Source of the DNA: an uncultured Bacilli bacterium
GTDB lineage: Bacteria > Bacillota_I > Bacilli_A > RF39 > UBA660
DNA length: 64,000 nt
Assembly: GCA_934095825.1 (NCBI GenBank)
Contig: CAKOKQ010000008.1
Span: 16,927-80,926 of the forward strand
Reading direction: 5' to 3'
Shown here piece by piece: positions 55,872-64,000 of the stretch; position 1 is the stretch's first letter; each line of letters starts with the position of its first letter. The notes beneath the pieces were generated by a model that was not told where the DNA came from, ran no database searches, and worked only from the letters and a program-made list of their open reading frames with translations. A program made the translations under genes and the position numbers.

Positions 55872-56651
55872 GTGATAAAAAAAGGAGATTATATTACTAG
55901 AAATAGTTATGGTAATGATACTGTCTTTTTAGTGTTAAATATTAGAGGGGATACAGTTTATTTAAAGGGCGTGTATGCCAGACTTTATGCGGATAGTCCT
56001 GTAGATGATTGTGTATGTGTTGATAAGAGTACCGTTGAAGATGATTTTCGTCCCAGTAATTTTATTGATGAAGTAAAAAGCGAGGATAGAAGTAATTTCT
56101 TTTATTTACCAGCGCGTATTTTGCATTTAGATGGTGATAGCGAGTATTTAAAAAGATGTATGGATTATTATAAACAAAATAAAGTATTTGCTATCGGAAG
56201 AAAAATTGATGAAGATACGGTGAGTGATGATATCATTTCTTATTTAAAAGATGCTAAACCAGATATTGTTATTATTACAGGACATGATGCTTATATGAAG
56301 AAAAAGGGCGATAAAAAAGATTTAAGAAATTATAAGAATTCATTAAATTTTGTTAAAGCTGTAAAAAACGCCAGAAAATACGAAAGTTCCCATGAAAAGT
56401 TAATTATTATAGCGGGGGCTTGTCAAAGTAATTATGAAGAACTTATAAAAGCTGGGGCGAATTTTGCTAGCAGTCCGAAGCGAGTAAATATTCATGCTCT
56501 AGATCCAGCAATTATCGCTTGTAATGTGGCTTTAACGGAGAAAAGTAAAGAAATTAATTTAATTGAACTTCTTGAAAAAACAAAGAACGGAGAGATGGGA
56601 ATGGGCGGTATTATTTGTAATGGCATGATGTATGTGGGGTATCCAAGATGA
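55872..56651 (+). CDS. yabG: Sporulation-specific protease YabG
   Basis: Cleaves coat proteins (for example SpoIVA, SafA) in sporulating Bacillus. 259 residues: N-terminal KKGDYITRNSYGNDTVF, core VIITGHDAYM, IIIAGACQSNYEELIKAGAN, FASSPKRVNIHALDPAII. GTG at 55872 follows GGTGAT; an ATG four codons earlier has no ribosome-binding site. Position before veg as in B. subtilis. Overlaps veg by four bases. Confidence 0.92.
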   Translation: MIKKGDYITRNSYGNDTVFLVLNIRGDTVYLKGVYARLYADSPVDDCVCVDKSTVEDDFRPSNFIDEVKSEDRSNFFYLPARILHLDGDSEYLKRCMDYYKQNKVFAIGRKIDEDTVSDDIISYLKDAKPDIVIITGHDAYMKKKGDKKDLRNYKNSLNFVKAVKNARKYESSHEKLIIIAGACQSNYEELIKAGANFASSPKRVNIHALDPAIIACNVALTEKSKEINLIELLEKTKNGEMGMGGIICNGMMYVGYPR

Positions 56652-56860
56652 ACATAAGTGATATTAGAGATGAGATTAAAACGCTAGTTAATAAAGAAAT
56701 TATGCTAAAGGTAAGTGGTAGCAGGGCTAAAACTACAATGATGAAAGGAATAGTTAATGAAGTGTATTCCAATATTTTTACGGTGTTAGTCGATGGTGTG
56801 AACAAAAGCTTTACTTATGCCGATGTGGCAATAGGTGATGTTTGTATTTATCACATGTAA
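56648..56860 (+). CDS. veg: Veg protein
   Basis: 70 residues, small beta-barrel: KTLVNKEIMLKVSGSRAKTT, GIVNEVYSNIFTV and FTYADVAIGDVCI align in order with B. subtilis Veg, which affects biofilm formation. Always next to yabG/ksgA in Bacilli. Confidence 0.88.
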   Translation: MNISDIRDEIKTLVNKEIMLKVSGSRAKTTMMKGIVNEVYSNIFTVLVDGVNKSFTYADVAIGDVCIYHM

Positions 56861-56954
56861 AGTAATTGTCGAGTAATAGTAAGAGTCTTGATTTTTGGTA
56901 ATACTTGGTTTAAAATGAAAGTATGTTGTAATAGACAATAGAAGGAGAATTTAT

Positions 56955-57212
56955 ATGCAAGTTACATCAGTTACAGTTCGTAAAATCGAAAAAGAAGGTT
57001 CAAGAATGAGAGGAATAGCATCAATTCTTTTAGATGACTCATTCGCAGTACATGATATCAGAATTATTGAAGGAGATAATGGCTTATTCATTGCAATGCC
57101 AAGTAGAAAAACTGCTACTGGTGGATACAGAGATATAGCTCATCCAATTAATCCTGATGCAAGAAAACAATTAGAAGATGCTATTATTGCTGAATATAAA
57201 AAAGCAGAATAG
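56955..57212 (+). CDS. spoVG: SpoVG RNA-binding regulator
   Basis: 85 residues: VTSVTVRKIEKEGSRMRG, ASILLDDSFAVHDIRII, FIAMPSRKTATGGYRDIAHP, nearly the canonical sequence. A global post-transcriptional regulator and septation factor. AGGAG ribosome-binding site, own promoter candidate TTGGTT-16-TGTAAT upstream, terminator downstream. Codons are more regular than in neighbours, suggesting high expression. Confidence 0.95.
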   Translation: MQVTSVTVRKIEKEGSRMRGIASILLDDSFAVHDIRIIEGDNGLFIAMPSRKTATGGYRDIAHPINPDARKQLEDAIIAEYKKAE

Positions 57213-57220
57213 TTAATGTT

Positions 57221-57250
57221 AACTACTTAGATTATCTAGGTAGTTTTTTT
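57221..57250 (+). terminator. spoVG terminator
   Basis: AACTACTTAGA pairs with TCTAGGTAGTT (one G-U), followed by a T run. Confidence 0.85.
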
Positions 57251-57378
57251 AGTTTTAAGATAAATTTTTACTTGTAATTAGCCTAATATTAGTGTAGTCT
57301 ATATATCTATAAAACATAATAAGTCATAGGAATTATTTCCTTATATATATAGGAACTTATTTTAGCGTAGTACTTTTT

Positions 57379-57400
57379 AGGGAGTGGCGGGTGGGAAGAC
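57379..57400 (+). repeat. Copy of a dispersed G-rich intergenic motif
   Basis: AGGGAGTGGCGGGTGGGAAG upstream of yabP; three GGG tracts plus a GG. See also 20229, 45352 and 49041. Confidence 0.5.
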
Positions 57401-57456
57401 TTCCTAATTTTTATTAATAATTATTTTATAAAAACATATAATTTATTGGTGATAAT

Positions 57457-57744
57457 ATGGATAATAGATTAGAAAGTGTAACATTAATTAGTGAAATTAA
57501 GTTAAATGATAGGAAAAAGGTCAGCTTGTCCGGTTTAAAAAAGCTAGTAAGTTTTGATCCAGAAGAATTTGTTATGGATACTAATTTAGGTCCCCTTGTT
57601 TTAAAAGGTAATAATTTAGAAATAGTAAAATTAGATATTATCGATGGTAATTTACAAATAAAAGGTAAAATAAATTCGCTAGTTTATTTAGATGGAAAGG
57701 ATAGTAAGAAAGATAATGGTATTCTTGCTAAGCTATTCAAGTGA
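57457..57744 (+). CDS. yabP: Sporulation protein YabP
   Basis: 95 residues with the family line LNDRKKVSLSGLKKLVSFD, GPLVLKGNNL and LVYLDG. In Bacillus YabP is needed for cortex formation and forms a pair with YabQ, as here (four-base overlap). Confidence 0.88.
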   Translation: MDNRLESVTLISEIKLNDRKKVSLSGLKKLVSFDPEEFVMDTNLGPLVLKGNNLEIVKLDIIDGNLQIKGKINSLVYLDGKDSKKDNGILAKLFK

Positions 57745-58010
57745 GTATTAAATTACAGCTGCTTTGCTTTGGTATTTCTTTTCTTTATGGTATTTTTATA
57801 AGTTGGTTTTATCAATTTAATAAAAAATTTTTAGATAGGAGCAATTACTTTAGTAAAGTTATTATTTATATGTTAATGAGTTTCTTGATAGTGATTGGTT
57901 ATATTGATATTTTTTACTTTGTAAATAAAGGTATCTTTCATATTTATTTTATTATTGTAATGTTAATGGGAGTTTTAGGAGGTAGAAAAATCATTAAGAA
58001 AAATAATTGA
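57741..58010 (+). CDS. yabQ: Spore cortex protein YabQ
   Basis: 89 residues, three membrane spans (about 3-22, 38-58, 64-80). Called from membrane topology, pairing with yabP and position before divIC, as in B. subtilis; it is shorter than the ~200-residue Bacillus protein and sequence support alone is modest. Start codon is a GTG. Confidence 0.75.
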   Translation: MSIKLQLLCFGISFLYGIFISWFYQFNKKFLDRSNYFSKVIIYMLMSFLIVIGYIDIFYFVNKGIFHIYFIIVMLMGVLGGRKIIKKNN

Positions 58011-58206
58011 GGAAAGACTTTTGATTGATGAATTCAATTAAAAGTAGATCCTATGTTTAGTGATTGTTAGATGTCTAAGTAGTTATTAGATGTCATAAAA
58101 GATTAAAAAAGATAATAAAATGTAAAAATTTTGTAAATAATGGTTAGTTTATAGAAAAAAAAGATTATTAATGATAAAATTTAATTGATAAAGGGTCGTG
58201 TGTATT

Positions 58207-58521
58207 GTGAAGAAGAGTAAGAAAGCCTTAATCATTAAGAATTTACAAAGAAAAGGTATTTTAATTTTTTTGTTGGCTATTGTTTTTGTCGTCTTTAGTG
58301 GCTTAGTCAGAGACTGGATAGCAATTGGTAATAATTTTATTCAAAAGAAAAATTTAAAAAAAGAATATCAAGAACTTCAAGATAAACAAGAAGTTTTAGA
58401 ACAAGAAGTTACTAAACTTCAAGATGAAGATTATGTTTTAAGATACGCTAGAGAAAAATATGGTTATAGTAAAGATGGAGAATTAATTATTAGAATTAAT
58501 GAAAAGGATAAAGAAGATTAA
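58207..58521 (+). CDS. divIC: Cell division protein DivIC/FtsB
   Basis: Bitopic divisome protein linking FtsL and DivIB/FtsQ. 104 residues: cytoplasmic basic N-terminus, one membrane span (ILIFLLAIVFVVFSGLV), then a heptad coiled coil (about 45-75) and YVLRYAREKYGYSKDGE. The second of two nearby GTG codons is chosen for its spacing from AAAGGG. Confidence 0.9.
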   Translation: MKKSKKALIIKNLQRKGILIFLLAIVFVVFSGLVRDWIAIGNNFIQKKNLKKEYQELQDKQEVLEQEVTKLQDEDYVLRYAREKYGYSKDGELIIRINEKDKED

Positions 58522-58559
58522 GTAACTTAATAAAAATATTAATAATAGTAAAAAAATTA

Positions 58560-58588
58560 TTTTGGTAAAAGATACCAAAAATTTTTTT
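58560..58588 (+). terminator. divIC terminator
   Basis: TTTTGGTA pairs with TACCAAAA around AAAGA, followed by seven T. Confidence 0.85.
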
Positions 58589-58649
58589 AGTGAAATAGCC
58601 AACATTTTCTTTTCTTTTAGAATACTTTCTTGTATAATAACTAATTAGT

Positions 58650-58675
58650 GATAAAATGGAGTGATAAAATGGAGT
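58650..58675 (+). repeat. 13-bp tandem duplication at the EcfA1-like start
   Basis: GATAAAATGGAGT occurs twice in a row. The second copy contains the chosen ATG (58669) and the first supplies its GGAG ribosome-binding site. Confidence 0.7.
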
Positions 58676-59457
58676 CTATTAAACTTAGTAATATAACTTT
58701 TCAATATAATGATTTTACAGTATTTGATAGACTAACTATGCAAATTAATAAGGGTGTTAATACGGCGATTATTGGCACAGGGGCTTGCGGGAAAACTACG
58801 CTTGCTAAAATACTGGCTGGGGTTTTAAAGTACAGCGGCAGTATCATTATAAATGGGGTTGAAATTGTAAAAGATAATTTTTATCTTTTGAAGAGGTATG
58901 TTAGTGTTGTTACTAACGAAAGATATACCAGTACTAATATGGTAATAGATGAATTATTTAATAGTTTAAATGACTTAAATTTGACAGTGGAAGAAGAAGA
59001 GACTAGGGTTAATAAGATTGTCAAATTTTTTAAGTTAGAGAATGTTTTGGAAACGCGGGTTTCTACTTTTACAAAAAGATTTAAAAATTATTTAAAGATA
59101 ATAAAGGCTTTAATTAGAAATAGTGAATATATTGTTTTTGATGATGTTTTTGTTAATATGGAAGAAGCAGATATCAAAAGAATTGTTAAGTATTGTAAAA
59201 ATAATAATATAACTATTATTAATATTACAACGGATATGGAAAATTTATTAGATAGTGATTATTTAATTATTTTATATAATAAAGGGATTGCCATGGAAGG
59301 TAAGACTTTAGAATGCTTAAAAGAGGAGAAAATTTTAAAAAGATTAGGGTTTAATTTACCTTTCATGGTTGATTTATCGATTCAGTTGGGTTATTATGGA
59401 TTACTAAACGAGATTATTACAAATGAAAGAAAGATGATAAAGACGATATGGAAATAG
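58669..59457 (+). CDS. EcfA1-like ABC ATPase with degenerate catalytic motifs
   Basis: 262 residues in the slot of EcfA1, an ATPase of energy-coupling-factor vitamin transporters. Walker A is kept (GTGACGKTTLAK). The Q-loop is changed (VVTNERYT), the LSGGQ signature is gone (FTKRFKNYLKII), the catalytic Glu after Walker B is replaced (VFDDVFVNM) and the H-loop His is Thr (NITTDMENLL). It may bind ATP but should hydrolyse it poorly. Overlaps the next gene by ten bases. It could be a decaying transporter subunit or a repurposed regulator. Confidence 0.78.
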   Translation: MESIKLSNITFQYNDFTVFDRLTMQINKGVNTAIIGTGACGKTTLAKILAGVLKYSGSIIINGVEIVKDNFYLLKRYVSVVTNERYTSTNMVIDELFNSLNDLNLTVEEEETRVNKIVKFFKLENVLETRVSTFTKRFKNYLKIIKALIRNSEYIVFDDVFVNMEEADIKRIVKYCKNNNITIINITTDMENLLDSDYLIILYNKGIAMEGKTLECLKEEKILKRLGFNLPFMVDLSIQLGYYGLLNEIITNERKMIKTIWK

Positions 59458-60236
59458 TTTTAAAGAAAGTCAGTTGTTCAGCGGTTAATGAGGAAAGAAA
59501 ATTAAATAATGTTACTTGTACTTTCAAAAGTGGGAACATTACTTTTGTCAGTGGCATTTCTGGTCGGCTTTTAAGGGATTTACTAATCGGTAAAAAAGGT
59601 AAAAGTAGTGGGATTATTGAGATAAGCCCTGCGGGAACGATTAAAGATATTGGGTATTTAAGTAATAGTCCGTTAAAAGAATTTAAAACTAAGACGGTTT
59701 ATGAAGAGATGAATTATCTAGGGGATTTATATAATTTAGATTATGAAGACCGTAATAAGAAAATGTATGATGCCCTAAAGTTAGTAGAGCTTAATGATAG
59801 TTATTTAAGAAGAAGTTTTGTTACTTTATCGACTACCGAACTGAAAAGAATACAATTAGCACTTATATTATTTTATAATCCATTAGTATATGTTTTTGAT
59901 TATTATGAGAAAGGTTTTAACTATAAAGATATAGATTATTTAAAAAAAGTGTTAAGAAAGTTAAAAAGTAATTATAATAAAAATATTATTATTGTTAGTG
60001 ATAATATTAGTTATTTTTTAGATACTTTAGATGAATATATTATTTTTAATAAAGGTAAAGTAGTAGTTACGGGGGATAAGAAGGATTTATATAATGAAGA
60101 TTTGTATAAATATATTAAATGTCCAAAGATAATTTCTTTTATTAAAATGGTTAAAGATAAAGATATTAATTTATCTAATTATTTAGATATTAATGAGTTA
60201 ATTAAAGGTATTTATAGAAGTGTTGAGGGTAAATGA
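59448..60236 (+). CDS. EcfA2-like ABC ATPase without Walker A
   Basis: 262 residues in the EcfA2 slot. The P-loop is lost (SGISGRLLRDLLIG), the signature reads LSTTELKRIQLA, Walker B is VYVFDYYEKGF without the catalytic Glu, and there is no H-loop His (IIIVSDNISYF). The fold and order of motifs remain recognisable. EcfT, normally encoded between ecfA2 and truA, is missing; truA follows with a four-base overlap. The frame is intact over its full length, so selection may still maintain it. Confidence 0.75.
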   Translation: MEIVLKKVSCSAVNEERKLNNVTCTFKSGNITFVSGISGRLLRDLLIGKKGKSSGIIEISPAGTIKDIGYLSNSPLKEFKTKTVYEEMNYLGDLYNLDYEDRNKKMYDALKLVELNDSYLRRSFVTLSTTELKRIQLALILFYNPLVYVFDYYEKGFNYKDIDYLKKVLRKLKSNYNKNIIIVSDNISYFLDTLDEYIIFNKGKVVVTGDKKDLYNEDLYKYIKCPKIISFIKMVKDKDINLSNYLDINELIKGIYRSVEGK

Positions 60237-60982
60237 GATATAAGGCAAAGATTAGTTATGATGGTAACTCGTATTATGGCTTTCAAAGATTAAATGAAAT
60301 GCCTACTATTCAAAAAGAATTAGAAAAAGCCGTAAGTATTATCAATAAGAAAGATACGGTAGTTAAGGGAGCTTCAAGGACAGATAAAGGAGTTCATGCT
60401 TATGGGCAGGTTGTACATTTTGATTTGGATTATGAAGTACCAGTTGATAGATTAAAGACGGCTGTAAATGCTATATTACCAAGAGATATTAGAGTAAGGG
60501 AAATAGAAATTGTTAATGAGGATTTTCATGCTAGAAGAAGTGCGGTTGGTAAAAAATATGTTTATAAGTTTAATTTAGGGGAGTATGATGTTTTTTTAGA
60601 TAGGTATTACTTGCAGTATCCTTATAAGTTAGATATTAAGAAAATGGAAGAATGTAGTAAAGTTTTCATAGGAGTTCATAATTTTAAGAATTTTACCGCG
60701 GGCCAAAGAGATAATTATGAGGCTATAGTTAAGGAAATAAACTTTATTAGAAATGGTAATTTTTTAGAAATAGAATTTGTGGGCAAAAGTTTTTACCGGT
60801 ATATGGTAAGAAATATGGTTGGCGCGATGATTGATGTAGCCAGAGGAAAACATAGCATTAAAGAGGTAGAAGAATTACTAAAGAACTGGGATAAAAGGGG
60901 ACAAATGCAAACGGCTAGTCCAAATGGTTTATATTTGGTAGCAGTTTATTATACAGGAGGTTTAGAAAATGGAAAATTTTAA
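60233..60982 (+). CDS. truA: tRNA pseudouridine synthase A (positions 38-40)
   Basis: 249 residues: YKAKISYDGNSYYGFQRL, catalytic Asp in GASRTDKGVHAYGQV, KKYVYKFN, FYRYMVRNMVGAMIDVARGK. Position after the Ecf genes is the conserved Firmicutes one. Confidence 0.95.
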   Translation: MRYKAKISYDGNSYYGFQRLNEMPTIQKELEKAVSIINKKDTVVKGASRTDKGVHAYGQVVHFDLDYEVPVDRLKTAVNAILPRDIRVREIEIVNEDFHARRSAVGKKYVYKFNLGEYDVFLDRYYLQYPYKLDIKKMEECSKVFIGVHNFKNFTAGQRDNYEAIVKEINFIRNGNFLEIEFVGKSFYRYMVRNMVGAMIDVARGKHSIKEVEELLKNWDKRGQMQTASPNGLYLVAVYYTGGLENGKF

Positions 60983-61409
60983 GTTTAATGAAGAATTGTT
61001 AAGAGATGGGTATCAATTTTTAGCCAATAATAAGGGTAATGGGGCTTATGTTGTATTAGAAGATGGCGATTTAACGGATGATTATGCCGTAGATTTTAAA
61101 AATTTAGAAGATTATTTTAATATTAAAGAAAATCTTGGGAATGATAAATATTTACTGGTAATATATGATAAAAAAAGTAAGCTTTACAAAGTTATGTTTG
61201 TTAATAAAAAGTTAATTATTGGTTATCCATTTTTGGCTAAATTGTTTGGCAAACATAAGGTGGCTGCGGTAGAAGTTCAAGGAATTTTAAGTATTTTGAA
61301 TGCTAAATTAAGACAACAAAGTTTACTAAATAGTGAAATAAAGCGCACGGCAATGGAAAATATCCAGCCTTTAAAACGCTCTAGGATGAATAATAAAAGG
61401 AAAAATTAA
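60969..61409 (+). CDS. Hypothetical protein, 146 residues
   Basis: Unrecognised. Starts inside truA (14-base overlap) with GGAGG upstream. Mixed alpha/beta, cytoplasmic; basic tail (KRSRMNNKRKN). Probably co-transcribed with truA and just upstream of secA. Confidence 0.65.
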   Translation: MENFKFNEELLRDGYQFLANNKGNGAYVVLEDGDLTDDYAVDFKNLEDYFNIKENLGNDKYLLVIYDKKSKLYKVMFVNKKLIIGYPFLAKLFGKHKVAAVEVQGILSILNAKLRQQSLLNSEIKRTAMENIQPLKRSRMNNKRKN

Positions 61410-61437
61410 GGTTTTTCTAGGAAATTATAGAGGGTTG

Positions 61438-61446
61438 TGCTAAAAT
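61438..61446 (+). promoter_or_regulatory. secA extended -10 promoter
   Basis: TGCTAAAAT, an extended -10 element about 25 bases before secA. Confidence 0.5.
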
Positions 61447-61472
61447 AAAAATGTGATTATGGAGGATATAAT

Positions 61473-63971
61473 ATGAATTTTTTAAAAAAATTAATAGATT
61501 CAGAATATAGAGAACTTTGTCGCTTTGAAAAAATTGCTGAAGAAGTTATGGCTTTAGATAGCGAATATAAAGCGTTAAGTGATGAAGAACTTAAAAATAA
61601 AACTGTGGAATTTAGAGAACAGTTAGATAAGGGAGTAAGTCTAGATGATTTAGTAGTTCCAGCATTTGCAACGGTGCGTGAAGCGGCTTATCGTGTAATT
61701 GGGGAAAAACCTTACTTTGTCCAAATTGTTGGTGGTTTGGCTATTCATTTTGGTAATATTGCGGAGATGAAAACCGGTGAAGGTAAAACTTTAACCGAGA
61801 CAATGCCTACTTATTTGAATGCCTTAACGGGTAAAGGGGTACATATCGTTACTGTTAACGAATTCCTTGCTAAGCGTGACTCGGAATGGATGGGAAATAT
61901 TTATCGCTTTTTAGGCTTAACAGTTGGTTTGAACTTAAGAGAATTAACCCCTAAAGAAAAACAAGAGGCTTATAATTGCGATGTTTTATATTCAACAAAT
62001 AATGAAATTGGTTTTGATTATTTAAGAGATAACATGGTTGTAAGAAAAGAAGACCGTGTTCAAAGACCACTTAATTTCTGTATTGTTGATGAGGTTGACT
62101 CAATTTTAATTGATGAGGCAAGAACTCCTTTAATTATTTCAGGGGGGAGATTTGATTCTAAAAATCTTTACATTGATAGTGATAGAGCAGTTAAGAGATT
62201 AACGGAAGAAGACTATGATGTTGATGTTAAAACGAAAAATGTTTCTTTGACTGAGGCTGGTAGTAAAAAAATTGAAAAGATGTTTAATTTAGATAATCTT
62301 TATGATATTGATAATAGTGCTTTAGTTCATCATATTAATCAGGCTTTAAAGGCTAATTATGGTTTTTGTAAAGATGTTGATTATGTTGTTAGTGATGATC
62401 AAGTAATTATTGTTGACCAATTTACTGGTCGTTTAATGGTTGGTAGACAATATAGTGATGGTTTACATCAAGCAATCGAGGCTAAAGAAGGCGTTACTAT
62501 TAATGAAGAAACAAAGACGATGGCTACTATTACATTCCAGAACTTATTTAGAATGTATAATAAACTTTCTGGTATGACAGGTACTGCGAAGACGGAGGAA
62601 GAAGAATTTATTAACATTTATAATATGTATGTTATCCAAATTCCTACTAATAAACCAATTGCCAGAGTTGATTTACCAGACTTAGTTTATGCCACGGAAA
62701 AAGATAAATATCATGCTATTGTTAATACAATCAAAGAAATCCATGCAACTGGACAACCTATCTTAGTTGGTACTATTAGCGTATCTGCTAACGAAAAGTT
62801 AAGTGCTATGCTTAAAAAAGAAGGACTTTCTCATGAAGTTTTAAATGCCAAGAATAATGCTAGAGAAGCAGAAATCATTGCTAAAGCTGGTGAAAAAGGC
62901 GCCATTACGATTGCTACTAACATGGCAGGTCGTGGTACGGATATTAAATTAGGTGAAGGCGTTTTAGATTTAGGCGGCTTATATGTAATTGGTACGGAAA
63001 GACATGAATCTCGTCGTATTGATAATCAGTTAAGAGGTCGTTCTGGTCGTCAAGGTGATGTTGGTACTTCTCAATTCTTTGTATCATTTGAAGATGACTT
63101 AATGCGTCGTTTTGGTTCGGGTATTGATAAGATTAAAGATGCTTTGATTGCATTAGGTATGACTGGTGATCAAGCAATTCGTTCTAAGAGATTTACCAAG
63201 ACTATTGAATCAGCCCAAAGAAAAGTTGAAGGTAATAACTTCGATATGCGTAAGAGTTTGCTTGATTATGATAATGTTATGAATCAACAAAGAGAGATTA
63301 TTTATAAGAGAAGAAATGCTTTACTTGATAATGATGATGTAACACCAGAAATTGAAGAAACATTTACTAATAATTTAATTGGCCTTGTTGACAGTCATAT
63401 TGCTCCAGAAGGATATTTAACCGAACAAGATAAGACGGATATTTTAGAAGAAGTTAATAATCATTTGTTAACTAAGACCAAGATAACAATGAATGATATT
63501 AAAAATATTAAAGATCATGAACTTGCTAATTATTTTGAAGGCAAGATTATGGATGACTATAATGATAAGTTAAAAGAAGTACCATTAGAAGTTATTTCTC
63601 AATTTGAAAGAATGATTAGTTTAAGGGTTATTGATGAGGCTTGGGTAGATCATATTTCTACAATGGAACACTTAAGAGAAGGTATTGGACTTCGTGGTTA
63701 TGGTCAATCTAATCCATTACAAGCCTATACGCAAGAAGGTTTTGATTTATTTGACCGAATGGAAGATGAAATTGATCGTAAGATATCAACATTCTTACTT
63801 AAGGCGCAAATTTCTAGAAGTGTAGAAGTTCAACCTAAGAAGCAAGAAGTAATTGCTAATGATGGTAAAGAACACGCAAAGAGTACTCCAAAGAAGACTA
63901 AAAAAGTGGGTCGCAATGATTTGTGTCCATGTGGAAGCGGGAAAAAGTACAAAAACTGTTGTGGTAAATAA
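61473..63971 (+). CDS. secA: Preprotein translocase ATPase SecA
   Basis: Motor driving secretion through SecYEG. 832 residues: Walker A MKTGEGKTLTETM, DEVDSILIDEARTPLIISG, VGTISVSANEKL, GRGTDIKLGEGV, QLRGRSGRQGD, and the C-terminal zinc SEC-C motif GRNDLCPCGSGKKYKNCC. GGAGG ribosome-binding site. The usual downstream gene prfB would start beyond the window. Confidence 0.96.
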   Translation: MNFLKKLIDSEYRELCRFEKIAEEVMALDSEYKALSDEELKNKTVEFREQLDKGVSLDDLVVPAFATVREAAYRVIGEKPYFVQIVGGLAIHFGNIAEMKTGEGKTLTETMPTYLNALTGKGVHIVTVNEFLAKRDSEWMGNIYRFLGLTVGLNLRELTPKEKQEAYNCDVLYSTNNEIGFDYLRDNMVVRKEDRVQRPLNFCIVDEVDSILIDEARTPLIISGGRFDSKNLYIDSDRAVKRLTEEDYDVDVKTKNVSLTEAGSKKIEKMFNLDNLYDIDNSALVHHINQALKANYGFCKDVDYVVSDDQVIIVDQFTGRLMVGRQYSDGLHQAIEAKEGVTINEETKTMATITFQNLFRMYNKLSGMTGTAKTEEEEFINIYNMYVIQIPTNKPIARVDLPDLVYATEKDKYHAIVNTIKEIHATGQPILVGTISVSANEKLSAMLKKEGLSHEVLNAKNNAREAEIIAKAGEKGAITIATNMAGRGTDIKLGEGVLDLGGLYVIGTERHESRRIDNQLRGRSGRQGDVGTSQFFVSFEDDLMRRFGSGIDKIKDALIALGMTGDQAIRSKRFTKTIESAQRKVEGNNFDMRKSLLDYDNVMNQQREIIYKRRNALLDNDDVTPEIEETFTNNLIGLVDSHIAPEGYLTEQDKTDILEEVNNHLLTKTKITMNDIKNIKDHELANYFEGKIMDDYNDKLKEVPLEVISQFERMISLRVIDEAWVDHISTMEHLREGIGLRGYGQSNPLQAYTQEGFDLFDRMEDEIDRKISTFLLKAQISRSVEVQPKKQEVIANDGKEHAKSTPKKTKKVGRNDLCPCGSGKKYKNCCGK

Positions 63972-64000
63972 CCTCGCAAACCCTTATAAAATAAGGAATT

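Overview
The window is a chromosomal origin region from a very AT-rich, low-GC member of the Bacilli. Markers typical of Bacilli are RNA polymerase delta (rpoE), Noc, ComK, Veg, SpoVG, YabG and the order rpmH-rnpA-yidC-jag next to dnaA-dnaN-recF-gyrB-gyrA. A scattered but consistent set of sporulation genes (spoIIR, bofA, a spoVT-like gene, yabG, spoVG, yabP, yabQ) points to an endospore former or a recent descendant of one. The short SRP RNA, the very low GC and many trimmed or degenerate proteins suggest a reduced-genome gut-type lineage (Erysipelotrichia/Mollicutes-like); I cannot name the species.

The origin lies at about 20.2-20.9 kb, with at least 13 perfect DnaA boxes between rpmH and dnaA. 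Nearly every gene to its left is on the minus strand and nearly every gene to its right on the plus strand, as expected for leading-strand coding; the class A PBP gene (10.2 kb) and the FemX gene (44-45 kb) are the exceptions. Left arm, read away from the origin: rpmH-rnpA-yidC-jag, mnmE-mnmG-rsmG-noc, ywiB-argS-rpoE, prfA-prmC-spoIIR, murA, an Alg14/Alg13-like glycosyltransferase pair, then a strongly promoted, highly structured RNA of about 430 nt directly upstream of an OapA-like membrane protein (a probable OLE RNA locus), and rpmE. Right arm: dnaA-dnaN-comK-recF-gyrB-gyrA, an intergenic array of six perfect parS sites, the SRP RNA, tadA-dnaX-ybaB-recR-bofA-holB-ricT-trmN6-pth-mfd, a redox operon (iron alcohol dehydrogenase fused to a FIST sensor module, plus an aldehyde dehydrogenase), FemX, a SpoVT-like regulator, an accessory patch with two related unknown genes, then T-box-metG-tatD-3D protein-GNAT-rsmA, an AAA/DUF4143 ATPase and a degenerate HD protein, yabG-veg-spoVG-yabP-yabQ-divIC, two degenerate Ecf-type ATPases, truA and secA.

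Themes that tie the window together: (1) chromosome organisation signals are dense: DnaA boxes at and beyond oriC, six parS sites, and three Noc-type palindromes embedded inside dnaX, holB and pth, two of them fused to a DnaA box; (2) a probable OLE RNA-OapA ribonucleoprotein locus; (3) several familiar gene slots hold altered proteins: comK between dnaN and recF, Ecf ATPases without catalytic motifs and without ecfT, an HD protein without its HD pair, a spoIIR gene with no standard start codon, a Noc with a long linker and no obvious membrane helix; (4) a dispersed G-rich intergenic motif, one copy of which is a perfect four-tract quadruplex sequence at the edge of oriC. All functional statements rest on sequence reading and recalled family knowledge; no database search was run.
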